DNA of 64,000 bases. Source: Oribacterium sp. oral taxon 078 str. F0262. Lineage in GTDB: Bacteria; Bacillota; Clostridia; Lachnospirales; Lachnospiraceae. The position numbers were made by a program, and so were the translations under genes. The notes under the pieces were generated by a model. That model had not been told where the DNA came from and made no database searches. It saw only the letters and a program-made list of their open reading frames with translations. This document shows, piece after piece, positions 51,696 through 60,484 of this stretch. How positions within the stretch are numbered: the first letter of the stretch is position 1; every line of letters begins with the position of its first letter. The DNA lies in contig NZ_GG729933.1 of NCBI RefSeq assembly GCF_000160135.1, forward strand, positions 502,816-566,815, in the 5' to 3' direction.

Positions 51696-51791
51696 CCAAC
51701 ACAGGACGCTCTCGCTTCGACTGCCGCGGCCAGCGGCGCATAAGCGATTTACAGAACCAAATCGCTAAGCGCCGGGGCGGCAGACGGCCTG
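51696..51791 (+). repeat. 97-bp direct repeat, right copy
   Basis: Same orientation as 35204-35300 and almost identical; here it separates the family A array from the 109-bp family C array. The two copies are 16.49 kb apart. Confidence 0.88.
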
Positions 51792-52240
51792 TTTATGAAT
51801 CGGTCGATCGTCAGGGCGGCGGGAGGCAGTTTCCGGCCGAGAGCTGCGCGGGGGACTTCTCATTATGGCGCTGCCAGTCGCCGGGGGAAAAGACGGCCTG
51901 TTTATGAATCGACCGATCGTCAGGGCGGCAGGAGGCAGTTTCCGGCCGGGAGCTGCGCGGGAGATTTCTCTTTATGGCGTTGCCAGTCGCCGGGGCGGCA
52001 GACGGCCTGTTTATGAATCGGTCGATCGTCATGGCGGCGGGAGGCAGTTTCCGGCCGAGAGCTGCGCGGGAGATTTCTCTCTATGGCGCTGTCAGTCGCC
52101 GGGGCGGCAGACGGCCTGCTTATGAATCGGCCGATCGTCATGGCGGCGGGAGTCAGTTTCCAGCCGGGAGCTGCGCGGGAGATTTCCCTTTATAGCGCTG
52201 CTAAGCGCCGGGGGAAAAGACGGCCTGCCTGTGGATCGTC
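51783..52240 (+). repeat. 109-bp tandem repeat array, family C
   Basis: GACGGCCTG starts at 51783, 51892, 52001, 52110 and 52219, a period of exactly 109. Units contain GATCGTCATGGCGGCGGGAG-like tracts, CAGTTTCCGGCC and AGTCGCCGGGG. One unit start also occurs beside the left 97-bp repeat (35292). With the arrays at 50817-51791 it fills the 1.4-kb gap to the next gene; open frames through it on both strands show no recognisable domain. Confidence 0.92.
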
Positions 52241-52305
52241 ATGGCGGAATGGCCGCGGTATAGTTGTCTTCTGAGGGTATTTGGGACTATGTTCCGGGAG
52301 GGTTC

Positions 52306-53361
52306 ATGGGATTTTCAGAGCTTCGGGAATGGGCCAGGACTTCGGCGCTGATGGGGAAGGGCTATCGGCTTTTGAAGGAGGGGATTCGGAGAGAGCGGAG
52401 TAGGAGGCTGAGCTCCGGCCCGCATCGCTTTCTGAATCGTCAGAGGGGGGAGAGGATCCTTCTCCTTGTGATCGCCGGCTATAAGCCCTGGCTGTACCGA
52501 CTGGTCTTTCCCAGGCTCAAGAGCTTTCTCCCCGATTTCCCGATGGATCTATGTCTTCTATCTTCCGGCCGATTCGATCCGGAGCTTTCGGAGCTTGCCA
52601 AGGACTGGGGCTGCTCCTATCTTTCAACGAAGAGAAACTGTGTGACGCTGGCACAGAATATGGCGATCGAACTTCATCCGGAGGCGGAATTCATCTTCAA
52701 GATGGATGAGGATATCTTTGTGACGAAAGGCTGCTTCGAGGCGCTCCTTTCTCTCTACCGGAGAGTGGAGGAGGAGGGGCCCTATCGTCCGGGCTTTACG
52801 GCTCCACTGATCCCGGTCAACGGCTACGGCTATCGGAGGCTGCTCACGGAGCTCTCGCTTCTTGAGCGCTATGAGGAGAAATTCGAGCGGCCGCTCACCG
52901 CGGCCGGCAGGGAATACCGGATTGAGTCAGATCCCGCTGCGGCCCGCTTCTTCTGGGGAGAGGGCGGGGAGGTTCCGCCGCTCGATGCGCTGAACCGGCG
53001 TTTTTCCGGAGAGGGACTTCGCTACGAGGCCTGTCCGGTGCGCTTTAGTATCGGTTTCATCCTTTTCCGAAGGAGTCTCTGGGAGGAGATGGGGAGATTT
53101 CCAGTCCGGGGCGGAAGCTGCATGGGCCTGGACGAGGATCGGCTCTGCAGCTTTTGTATGACACATTCCCGCGCGATTCTCGTCTCTGAAAATACCGTTG
53201 TCGGTCATTTCTCCTTCGGAAAGCAGACGGAGGGGATGAGAAGATTTCTCGAAGAGCATCCGGAGCGCTTCCTGAGCTCGGGGGAGGAAGCGGAGAGGGA
53301 TAGGAAGGAGAACGAGAAAGGGCTGAAAGAAGACGAGGGGAAGAGGGAGGAAACGCGATGA
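52306..53361 (+). CDS. GT-A fold glycosyltransferase of unknown linkage
   Basis: 351 residues. LLLVIAGYKPWLYRLVFPRL is followed by a DxD-type metal motif in FKMDEDIFVTKGCFE, as in GT-A enzymes; FSIGFILFRRSLWEEMG and the acidic C-terminus follow. Only general family assignment is possible. ATG at 52306 follows GGGAGGG; a TTG in frame farther upstream lies next to the repeat array and is not used. It overlaps the next gene by four bases. Confidence 0.7.
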   Translation: MGFSELREWARTSALMGKGYRLLKEGIRRERSRRLSSGPHRFLNRQRGERILLLVIAGYKPWLYRLVFPRLKSFLPDFPMDLCLLSSGRFDPELSELAKDWGCSYLSTKRNCVTLAQNMAIELHPEAEFIFKMDEDIFVTKGCFEALLSLYRRVEEEGPYRPGFTAPLIPVNGYGYRRLLTELSLLERYEEKFERPLTAAGREYRIESDPAAARFFWGEGGEVPPLDALNRRFSGEGLRYEACPVRFSIGFILFRRSLWEEMGRFPVRGGSCMGLDEDRLCSFCMTHSRAILVSENTVVGHFSFGKQTEGMRRFLEEHPERFLSSGEEAERDRKENEKGLKEDEGKREETR

Positions 53362-54662
53362 AGCCAATCATGAAAAAATGCAATTTGGAGGAGGCAGCGG
53401 GCCTGCTCTATCGTTTGGGCTTTTCTTTCTCCTTGCTTTTTCTGCTGTTTTCCAGCTCTTTTGTGAAGAAGCTTCTTCTGGACGGTCCCGCCTATCGGCT
53501 TCTCTTCCTGCTCCCGCTCTTTCTCCTTCTTCTTTCCGAGGCGCTTCGCTTTCTCTTTCTCCGGGAGTACCGGCTCTCGGATCTTTTGTCCTGGGCATTG
53601 ATCCTCTTTTCCTCCTATCTTTCGATTCGAAATGACCAGCGTGCCCTGATCCACGGCTTCCTTTTGATCTACGGGGCGAGAAAGCAGGATATCCGCCGTC
53701 TCTTCCGGATCGCGGCGATCCTCCTCTCTGCGGGAGCATTCTCTATTGTTCTTCTCTCCTTCTCCGGAATCATCCTCTACCAGATCGGGGAGAAGGACGG
53801 CATCCTTCGGCACAGTATGGGATTTTCCTATCCTCTCGTACTCCCGGCCTACCTTCTCACGATCACGATGCTTTCGCTTTTGCTCCTTTCTCCGCAGGAA
53901 GAAGCGGGAGGGACAGCAGTGCCCGCCGGGAAGGCTGGGGAGTCCGGTTCGGGGCAGCCTCTGGGAGGATGGGGAAAGTTGCTTCTCTCTTTTCTCCTTT
54001 TCTTTAATCTGACAGTCTATCGTTGGTGCATCGGGGATCTCTCCCGAGGCATAAGTCTTCTCTTCCTCCTCCTTTTCCTCTATTTGAGCACAGGATTTTC
54101 AGAGAAGACGGAGAAGCTGCTCTCCATTTTGGACCGTCTCAGCCTCCTCTCCTATCCATTCTGCTTCCTCTTAAGCCTCGCCGCGGCCTTTTTCTATCGC
54201 CCCGGGGCGGGAGGCTGGCTTGGCAGGCTGAACAGTCTCTTAAACCGACGGATCGAGTATTCGCAGCTCTCTCTCTTTCGCTATGGCTTCGGTCTTTTCT
54301 CCCGGAGGATCAGCTGGGTCGGGGCCGGGACGGATTTAAACGGCACAGCGGTCCCGGGGCAGTATGATTATGTGGACAATGTCTATCTCTCCGTTTTGCA
54401 GCGCTACGGGCTTCTCTTTACCCTGCTCTCGCTTTTCCTTCTCTTTCTTGCGATGCGGTACTGCTGCCGAAGGAGATGGAGGCTTGCACTTTACTTTTTC
54501 GCCCTCCTCTCCTTTCACGGACTGCTGGAGGACAAGATCTACCTCATTGAGTACAATACGCTTCTTCTTCTGATCGGACCGGCCTTCTCGGAATTTCTCG
54601 AGGAGCTGAGAATCTCTGTGGGGAAGAAGCGGCAGAAACAGGGATACCGTATCAGACCCTGA
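53358..54662 (+). CDS. Wzy-like glycan polymerase (membrane protein)
   Basis: 434 residues, about 10-12 hydrophobic segments. FYRPGAGGWLGRLNSLLNRRIEYSQLS followed by YGFGLFSRRISWVG and YVDNVYLSVLQRYGLLF resembles the large loop of Wzy-type polymerases of gut Firmicutes (VDN-YL motif). It would link lipid-linked repeat units on the outer face. ATG at 53358 overlaps the preceding gene (ATGA). The start codon of the next plus-strand gene is far away (55865) because the next gene is reversed. Confidence 0.75.
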   Translation: MKPIMKKCNLEEAAGLLYRLGFSFSLLFLLFSSSFVKKLLLDGPAYRLLFLLPLFLLLLSEALRFLFLREYRLSDLLSWALILFSSYLSIRNDQRALIHGFLLIYGARKQDIRRLFRIAAILLSAGAFSIVLLSFSGIILYQIGEKDGILRHSMGFSYPLVLPAYLLTITMLSLLLLSPQEEAGGTAVPAGKAGESGSGQPLGGWGKLLLSFLLFFNLTVYRWCIGDLSRGISLLFLLLFLYLSTGFSEKTEKLLSILDRLSLLSYPFCFLLSLAAAFFYRPGAGGWLGRLNSLLNRRIEYSQLSLFRYGFGLFSRRISWVGAGTDLNGTAVPGQYDYVDNVYLSVLQRYGLLFTLLSLFLLFLAMRYCCRRRWRLALYFFALLSFHGLLEDKIYLIEYNTLLLLIGPAFSEFLEELRISVGKKRQKQGYRIRP

Positions 54663-54748
54663 TCAATCTCTATCTGCTCGACTGTGTCAGGGAGAAGAAA
54701 AAGTTGAATATCAGCTGGAAGTCAGAGCAGGTATCCGAGTAGGCAGGC

Positions 54749-55624
54749 TTATGCGGGACTGTTCCCGGAGGCAGTGAGGTCCGCCTTTTTCCCGGCGCGG
54801 CGGATGGTCCTCCATTTCTTCAGGTTTCGGAAGCTGTAGTGCGCCATCAGGAGGAGAGAGCGAAGCGGGGATAGGCCCAGGTAGCGATAGGTTCTCCAGT
54901 TCATTTTCGCCGCATTGAGCTTATTTCCGGATTTTGAGGAAGAGGAGACCCGGTAGAGAAGGAGCGGCTCGTTGAGACCGAGTGCAAAGGGGGTTTCCGA
55001 GAGGATTTGCAGCCAGACTGCAAAATCCTCGTGGATCCCCGGCTGCTCCGGCATGGGAAAGCGGAGCAGCCAGTCCCTTTTGCATAGGACGGAGGAGCAG
55101 GAGATCAGATTTTGCTTCAGGAGCTCCTCTCGCCGGATTTTTTCCGGGACTTCCAGGATATAGGGGATACGCTCCCCATTCTCTTTCAAAAAGCCGGAAG
55201 CGGTAAAGAGGAGGGGAGAGGAGAGAGAGGAAGCGGGAAACGGGGAAGAGACGGGAACTTCGTTTTCGCTGTGGGAGCTTGTGAGAAGAGAAAGCTGCCG
55301 CTCCAGCTTTCTCGCTTCCCAGAGGTCATCGGCATCCAAAAAGGCGATCCACTCTCCCCGTGCCTCCCTTACACCGCGGTTTCGGCTGAAGGCCACACCG
55401 CGGTTTTTTTCGTTTCGGAGGATGCGAAGGCGTTCCCCGGGGAGGGAGGATTCCGTTTGAAAGCGCTTGAGTATCTCCGGAGATGAGTCCGTCGAGGCAT
55501 CGTCCACGGCGAGAATTTCCCAGTCGGAAAAGCTCTGCATAAGCACGGAGGACAGAGCCTCCCGGAGGAAGCGGGAGGCGTTGTAGACTGGGATTACGAC
55601 GGAGATGAGGGGGGATTCGCTCAT
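54749..55624 (-). CDS. GT2 glycosyltransferase, opposite strand
   Basis: 291 residues. GT-A start SVVIPVYNASRFLREALSSV, VDDASTDSSPE and the FLDADDLWEARKLE metal site, then a Ser-rich loop and a C-terminal amphipathic part (HYSFRNLKKWRTIRRAGKK). Classical capsule-type GT2. It is the only minus-strand gene of the second glycan block, with a weak TATAAT (55693-55698, minus) upstream of its start. Adds a sugar to the growing chain; specificity unknown. Confidence 0.88.
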   Translation of the reverse strand: MSESPLISVVIPVYNASRFLREALSSVLMQSFSDWEILAVDDASTDSSPEILKRFQTESSLPGERLRILRNEKNRGVAFSRNRGVREARGEWIAFLDADDLWEARKLERQLSLLTSSHSENEVPVSSPFPASSLSSPLLFTASGFLKENGERIPYILEVPEKIRREELLKQNLISCSSVLCKRDWLLRFPMPEQPGIHEDFAVWLQILSETPFALGLNEPLLLYRVSSSSKSGNKLNAAKMNWRTYRYLGLSPLRSLLLMAHYSFRNLKKWRTIRRAGKKADLTASGNSPA

Positions 55625-55864
55625 GGAGAGGACCTTTCTTTCCGGAGATGTTTTTTCGGGGCTTCTGTAAGCGAGGAAGCCCTGGCAGGAACATTATACC
55701 GCGCTTTGAGATAGAACTGTGATTTTTTTCGGGAATATGGTATCATGTCATAGGCATAGAGCGGCGCTTTGCATTTTTGAGAAGCCTGCGGAAGTCAGAG
55801 CGGGAGCATTTTGCATTGGAGCGGCCGGTAGGCGGAAAAGGCGGCAGGGACAGGGAAGAAGAGA

Positions 55865-56989
55865 ATGAAGATCCTCCATATTTCAAAATATTATATGCCC
55901 TTTATCGGGGGGATCGAGCAGACGGCGCGCGATCTGGTGCTCTCTCTTCGGGGAGTCGCGGAGCAGAAGCTGATCTGCTTCGATCACCGCCCGCATTCCG
56001 GGGATTCTGTAGATCACATCGATTCCGTCGAGGTCATCCGCTGCGGGCAGCAGCTTCTCGTCGCTTCCCAGGCGCTCTCTCTGAGCTATGGGAGGAAATT
56101 GCGGAGTCTGATGCGGGAGTTTCGACCGGATGTCGTGCTCTTTCATTATCCGAATCCCTTCGTCGCACATTATCTCCTCCGGGAGCTTCCCCCGGAGACG
56201 AAGCTTCTCGTCTATTGGCATCTTGATATCACAAAGCAAAAGCTCCTCCGCCGCTTTTTCTCCGGGCAGAATCGGAGACTTCTCGAGAGGGCGGATCGAG
56301 TGATCGCCACAAGCCCGAATTATATCGAGGGGAGCGTCTGGCTCCGCGCCTTCCGGGAGAAGTGCACGGTGATCGAGAGCTGCATCAACGAGGAGCGGCT
56401 CCGCGTGAGCGAGGGCGAGAGGGAGCGGGCGGCGGAGCTTCGGAAGAAAAATACGGGGAAGATTCTCTGTCTCGCCGTGGGGCGCCACGTCCCCTACAAG
56501 GGCTATGAGTATCTGATCCGGGCCTTCCGCCTTCTCGACGATCGCTTTTTGCTCCGGATCGCGGGAAAGGGACCGCTCACGGAGGAACTGAAAAAAGAGG
56601 CGGAGGGAGACGAAAAAGTCCGCTTCCTCGGGGCAGTCCCCGATGAGGAGCTCCGGGAGAACCTCCTGGCCTGCGACATCTATTGTTTTCCATCCGTCAC
56701 GAAAAATGAGGCCTTCGGGCTTTCTCTCGCGGAGGGGATGTACTTTGCTCATCCCGCTGTCACCTTTACGATCGAGGGCTCCGGCGTGAATTATGTCTGC
56801 CCGGACGGGCTCTGCGGGCTGGAGGTCCCAAACCGGGACGTATCGGCCTATGCGGAGGCTCTCCAAAAGCTTGCGGAGGATCCGAAGCTAAGAGAGGAGC
56901 TCGGGGAGAATGCAAGGGTGCGCGTGACGGAGCGTTTTCTCTACCGAAGCTTTTCGGAGAAGATCAGGGCACTGCTTTCGGAGCTTTGA
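55865..56989 (+). CDS. GT4 glycosyltransferase (GT-B fold)
   Basis: 374 residues. HISKYYMPFIGGIEQTARDL is the N-terminal GT-B start; AVGRHVPYKGYEYLIRAF and the nucleotide-sugar site KNEAFGLSLAEGMYF (E-x7-E type) are in the C-terminal half. Mannosyl/glucosyl transfer is typical for the family. ATG at 55865 follows GAAGAAGAG. It begins a plus-strand run that continues to the window end. The 216-bp gap after it (56990-57206) shows no gene. Confidence 0.88.
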   Translation: MKILHISKYYMPFIGGIEQTARDLVLSLRGVAEQKLICFDHRPHSGDSVDHIDSVEVIRCGQQLLVASQALSLSYGRKLRSLMREFRPDVVLFHYPNPFVAHYLLRELPPETKLLVYWHLDITKQKLLRRFFSGQNRRLLERADRVIATSPNYIEGSVWLRAFREKCTVIESCINEERLRVSEGERERAAELRKKNTGKILCLAVGRHVPYKGYEYLIRAFRLLDDRFLLRIAGKGPLTEELKKEAEGDEKVRFLGAVPDEELRENLLACDIYCFPSVTKNEAFGLSLAEGMYFAHPAVTFTIEGSGVNYVCPDGLCGLEVPNRDVSAYAEALQKLAEDPKLREELGENARVRVTERFLYRSFSEKIRALLSEL

Positions 56990-57206
56990 GGGGGGGAGGA
57001 TGCTGCGCTTTCAGAGAGTTTGAGTTTTACACTGTGAAGGAATATCCCGAGAGCCTTTGAGATGATCGAGGAAGGGCCTGAGAGGGAGAGGGATCCGCGC
57101 GCTTGCCAGAGAGGCGCGGGAGCAGAGAGGAGCAAGCTGCCGCTCATGGAGCGGCGGAGACAGAGGGAAGCGGTATGCTTGCGGGAGGGTAAGGAAGAGG
57201 GACGCT

Positions 57207-58199
57207 ATGGAAGAAAGACGGATAGAAGCAGTCTATGCGAGTGACGAGAGATTTCTCCCGGTTCTTCTTGCGTCCGCGGAGAGTCTTTTCACAGAAAATA
57301 CGGAAAACCCGGTGCGGCTGCATATTCTCTCAGACGGAATTTCGGAGGGGGGGAAGGAAAAGCTTTCAAGGCTTGCGGAGCGCTTTCATCAGGAGCTTTG
57401 CTTCTATCCTCTCACAGAGGAAAGCTTCCGGGGGGATGCCTTTCATCTCACAAAGGACTGGCCGAGAGCTGCTGTCGCAAGGCTCCGGATCGAGAAGATT
57501 CTGCCGGAGAGCCTGGAGCGGGTGCTCTATCTGGACTGCGATACGATGGTGCGGGGAGATCTCTCTCCCCTTTTTTCCATGGATATGAAGGGGATGTGGG
57601 CCGGAGGAGTCTGTGAATGCATGGACGAAAATTATCTCCGCTCTCTCGGGCTCTCCGGCGGCTGCTGTTATATCAACTCCGGCGTGATCCTCTATGAGCT
57701 CTCGGCCTGCCGGAGGGAGAAGCTCAGCGAGCGGCTCGGCGCCCTCATGGAGGGGCCTGCGAAGCGCTATAAGTATCCGGATCAGGATGCCCTCAATGTT
57801 TCGATGCAGGGGCATATCCTCTCTCTTCCCTTCCGCACAAACCTCCTCTCCCAGCCCCTCGCCTTTTCCTTTCGGGACTATGAGCGCTATCGGGACGGGA
57901 GGCTTCCCTATTCGGAGAGGGAGTATGAGGAGGCAAAGAAGGATCCTTTGATCGTTCACTTTGCGGGGGGCTTCGCCTATGCGAGGCCATGGTACCAAAA
58001 CTGCCGCCACCCCTACCGAGAGGAGTTTTTGCAATATTACAGGAGAAACGGCGGGGAGTATTTCGGAAGGGACAATCGAAATAAAAAGCAGCGGCTTGTC
58101 GCCCTGCTCTTTGCCCTTCCCCTTCCCTTTTTGAAGCTCCCGCTCCTTCGGCTTCTCCGAAGGAGGAACAACCGGCAGCATGGAAAGAGGAGAGCATGA
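57207..58199 (+). CDS. GT8-family glycosyltransferase
   Basis: 330 residues. VYASDERFLPVLLASAESLF start, DxD motif in RVLYLDCDTMVRGDLSPLF (near 108-118), INSGVILYEL, KYPDQDALNVSM and IVHFAGG near 255: all GT8 features. Members transfer galactose, glucose or similar with retention. C-terminal basic helix (RLLRRRNNRQHGKRRA) may bind membrane. Overlaps the next gene by four bases. Confidence 0.9.
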   Translation: MEERRIEAVYASDERFLPVLLASAESLFTENTENPVRLHILSDGISEGGKEKLSRLAERFHQELCFYPLTEESFRGDAFHLTKDWPRAAVARLRIEKILPESLERVLYLDCDTMVRGDLSPLFSMDMKGMWAGGVCECMDENYLRSLGLSGGCCYINSGVILYELSACRREKLSERLGALMEGPAKRYKYPDQDALNVSMQGHILSLPFRTNLLSQPLAFSFRDYERYRDGRLPYSEREYEEAKKDPLIVHFAGGFAYARPWYQNCRHPYREEFLQYYRRNGGEYFGRDNRNKKQRLVALLFALPLPFLKLPLLRLLRRRNNRQHGKRRA

Positions 58200-59251
58200 T
58201 CGTCATCAACGGAGATTTTTACGACCACAACATCACCGGCGTACAGCGCTATGCCTATGAGGTCATAGAGAAGCTCGATGAGCTTATCACAGAGGGGGAG
58301 CTTTCCTCCTCGGATTTTGTGCTCCTCGTCCCGAAGGATCTGAGGAAGCTTCCGGAGTACCGGAGTCTCCGGGTCGTCCGCTTCGGAAAAAACAGGAGGC
58401 TTTTCTGGCAGCAGTGGGAGCTTTTCCGCTACTGCAAAAAGCATAAGGCGATCTGTCTCTGCCTCTGCACTGCGGTCCCTTTCCTTTACCCGGAGCGATC
58501 GGCGATCGTGCTCCATGACGCCGCGACGAAGGCGCATCCGGAATTCTACTCCAGGCGCTTTCTCCTCCAGAATCAGCTTCTTCTGTGGAAGCACGCGAAG
58601 CGCTACCGAAAGATTTTTACCGTATCGCAGTTTTCCAGAGGGGAGATTTCCCGTTACAGCGGCGTGGCGGAGGAGAAGATTACGGTCGTTCCCTCCTCCG
58701 CAGAGCATATGGAGAGGATCGAGGCGGATGAGGGCATCTTCCGGAAGCTTCCGCCCCTTGGGGAGGAGTGGTACTTCACTCTGTCCAGCCTCTCTCCGAA
58801 CAAGAATTACCGCTGGATCATCCGGGAGGCGGACAGAAATCCGGGCGCGCGCTTTGTGATCTCCGGGATGAAGCTCCGCCCCTTTTCCGAGGAGAAGATG
58901 GGAGAGATCCCGGAAAATGTGATTTTCACGGGCTACCTCTCCGACGGGGAGGTGAAGGCGCTGATGCAAAAGTGCACGGCCTTCCTCTTTCCAACCTTCT
59001 ATGAGGGCTTTGGACTCACGCCGCTGGAGGCAATGAGCTGCGGCGCGAGGATCATCCTCTCGGATACGCCCTGTATGAGGGAGGTCTACGGGGAATCGGC
59101 GATCTACATCGATCCCCTCCGGACGGACTATGTCTTATCGGAGCTTCTGAAGGAGGAAAAGCCCGCGGCGCTTCGGGAGGAGACGCTCCGGAAGTACTCC
59201 TGGAAGAGGGATGCGAGGAGGATCGCGGAGGAGCTTCTCTCCTTGCACTAA
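58196..59251 (+). CDS. GT4 glycosyltransferase (GT-B fold)
   Basis: 351 residues. FYDHNITGVQRYAYEVIEKL start, AIVLHDAATKAHPEFYSRRF, FTVSQFSRGEISRY, and the donor site FPTFYEGFGLTPLEAMSCG (E-x7-E). Resembles mannosyl- and rhamnosyltransferases (WbpZ/MtfB type). Directly coupled to the GT8 gene by ATGA. Sugar not identified. Confidence 0.88.
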   Translation: MIVINGDFYDHNITGVQRYAYEVIEKLDELITEGELSSSDFVLLVPKDLRKLPEYRSLRVVRFGKNRRLFWQQWELFRYCKKHKAICLCLCTAVPFLYPERSAIVLHDAATKAHPEFYSRRFLLQNQLLLWKHAKRYRKIFTVSQFSRGEISRYSGVAEEKITVVPSSAEHMERIEADEGIFRKLPPLGEEWYFTLSSLSPNKNYRWIIREADRNPGARFVISGMKLRPFSEEKMGEIPENVIFTGYLSDGEVKALMQKCTAFLFPTFYEGFGLTPLEAMSCGARIILSDTPCMREVYGESAIYIDPLRTDYVLSELLKEEKPAALREETLRKYSWKRDARRIAEELLSLH

Positions 59252-59314
59252 GTGACGGCCGGATGTCGAATGGGAAGAAATCAGAGGGAAGGAGTCAGAG
59301 AGGAGGTGAAGCAG

Positions 59315-60484
59315 GTGCCAAAGCAGGAGGGCCTGAAGCATAGGGACAGCAGATTTGAGCTCTTGCGGATTGCCGCGATGCTGATGATCGTCCTCGGTCA
59401 TTTTGCGACGCAGTCCGGGATCTTTTCGGAGCTAAGGGGAGCGTCCTATCATGCTTTTTATTATTTTATCAGCCTGGGTCCCAGAATCGGGGTGGATCTC
59501 TTCGTGATGATCGGAGCCTGGTTTCTTTCGGATTCGGATTTCCGTGCGCGCAGACTGCTGGACCTTTATCTTCGCCTCTTTCTTTACTGTGTGCCGATCA
59601 CGATCCTCGGAAAGCTTTTTCTGCCGGACGTCGGCGCGGAAGCGCTGGTCCGCGGAATTCTACCATTTTCCGGCTCGCCTCTTTGGTTTGTGAGCTGCTA
59701 TATCATGCTTTTAATGGCGGGGCCTCTCCTGAATTACGCCCTTTCCTTTCGTCTTCTCACAGAGAGGCTGATTCTCACAGGACTTGTTTTAATCTGTCTG
59801 ATCCCGACCTTTACGCTTCGAAATGACTATTTCTTCCTCGGGGAGGAGATCTGGTTCATGCTGCTTTATCTTCTGACAGGATATCTGAAGAGAAGTCTTC
59901 GCGGCGATTATCCGGGAGAGAGGACATGGGAGGGACGCTTTCTCTCCCGCCTTATCATAAGACGGGCGGGGATCGCTTACCTGCTCTCCGCTGCCTGCTA
60001 CCTTTCCCTTTTTTTCTTCGGTCTCTTTGTGAGCGATGTTTTGCTGCCCGCCTTTCCCGCTCTGAGCGCGGGACTGAAGGACGGTCTCAATCTGGCATTT
60101 TATTTTGTCAATATGAATATGCTGCCCGCCTTTCTCTGTGCTCTTTTTCTCTTTGAGGGAGTGCTGGGAAGCCGCGTCCATTACAGCCGCTTCATCAATT
60201 TTCTCGGGAGAAAAACCTTTACGGTTTATATTTTACATCAGATTCCCGCTTTGCTTCCGTCGATCTGGCTTTTACTGTTCCGGACGGGGAGCTGGGGAGC
60301 GTCCCCATTTTCGCCATTCTTTACAGCTCTTATCCCTGCCGCGCTCTTTGCGGCGGCGATCGTTCTGGACCTTGTCTACGCGGAACCCCTGCTTTCCGTC
60401 CTGGCGAGGAGCGGGTTTTATCGGAGGGCAGAACGATGGATGCAGAGCTTTTTCGGAAAGCCGGATGAGAGGAGTGCTTCGTGA
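59315..60484 (+). CDS. Membrane acyltransferase (acyltransferase family 3)
   Basis: 389 residues, about 10 hydrophobic segments. RFELLRIAAMLMIVLGHF carries the catalytic His, and GVDLFVMIGAWFLS with SPLWFVSCYIMLLMAGPLL complete the family pattern. It would transfer acetyl or another acyl group to a surface sugar in the membrane. GTG at 59315 is chosen because AGGAGG (59301-59306) precedes it by 8 nt; the longer frame from 59252 (GTG) puts that site inside the gene. It ends in GTGA shared with the next gene. Confidence 0.85.
   Translation: MPKQEGLKHRDSRFELLRIAAMLMIVLGHFATQSGIFSELRGASYHAFYYFISLGPRIGVDLFVMIGAWFLSDSDFRARRLLDLYLRLFLYCVPITILGKLFLPDVGAEALVRGILPFSGSPLWFVSCYIMLLMAGPLLNYALSFRLLTERLILTGLVLICLIPTFTLRNDYFFLGEEIWFMLLYLLTGYLKRSLRGDYPGERTWEGRFLSRLIIRRAGIAYLLSAACYLSLFFFGLFVSDVLLPAFPALSAGLKDGLNLAFYFVNMNMLPAFLCALFLFEGVLGSRVHYSRFINFLGRKTFTVYILHQIPALLPSIWLLLFRTGSWGASPFSPFFTALIPAALFAAAIVLDLVYAEPLLSVLARSGFYRRAERWMQSFFGKPDERSAS

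Noticed and set aside
51811-52141. Minus-strand 73-codon frames in the 109-bp array
   Set aside because: Same peptide pattern repeats with the array period; no start signals.
57062-57244. 60-codon frame before the GT8 gene
   Set aside because: Low-complexity charged translation overlapping the GT8 start in another frame; no support.
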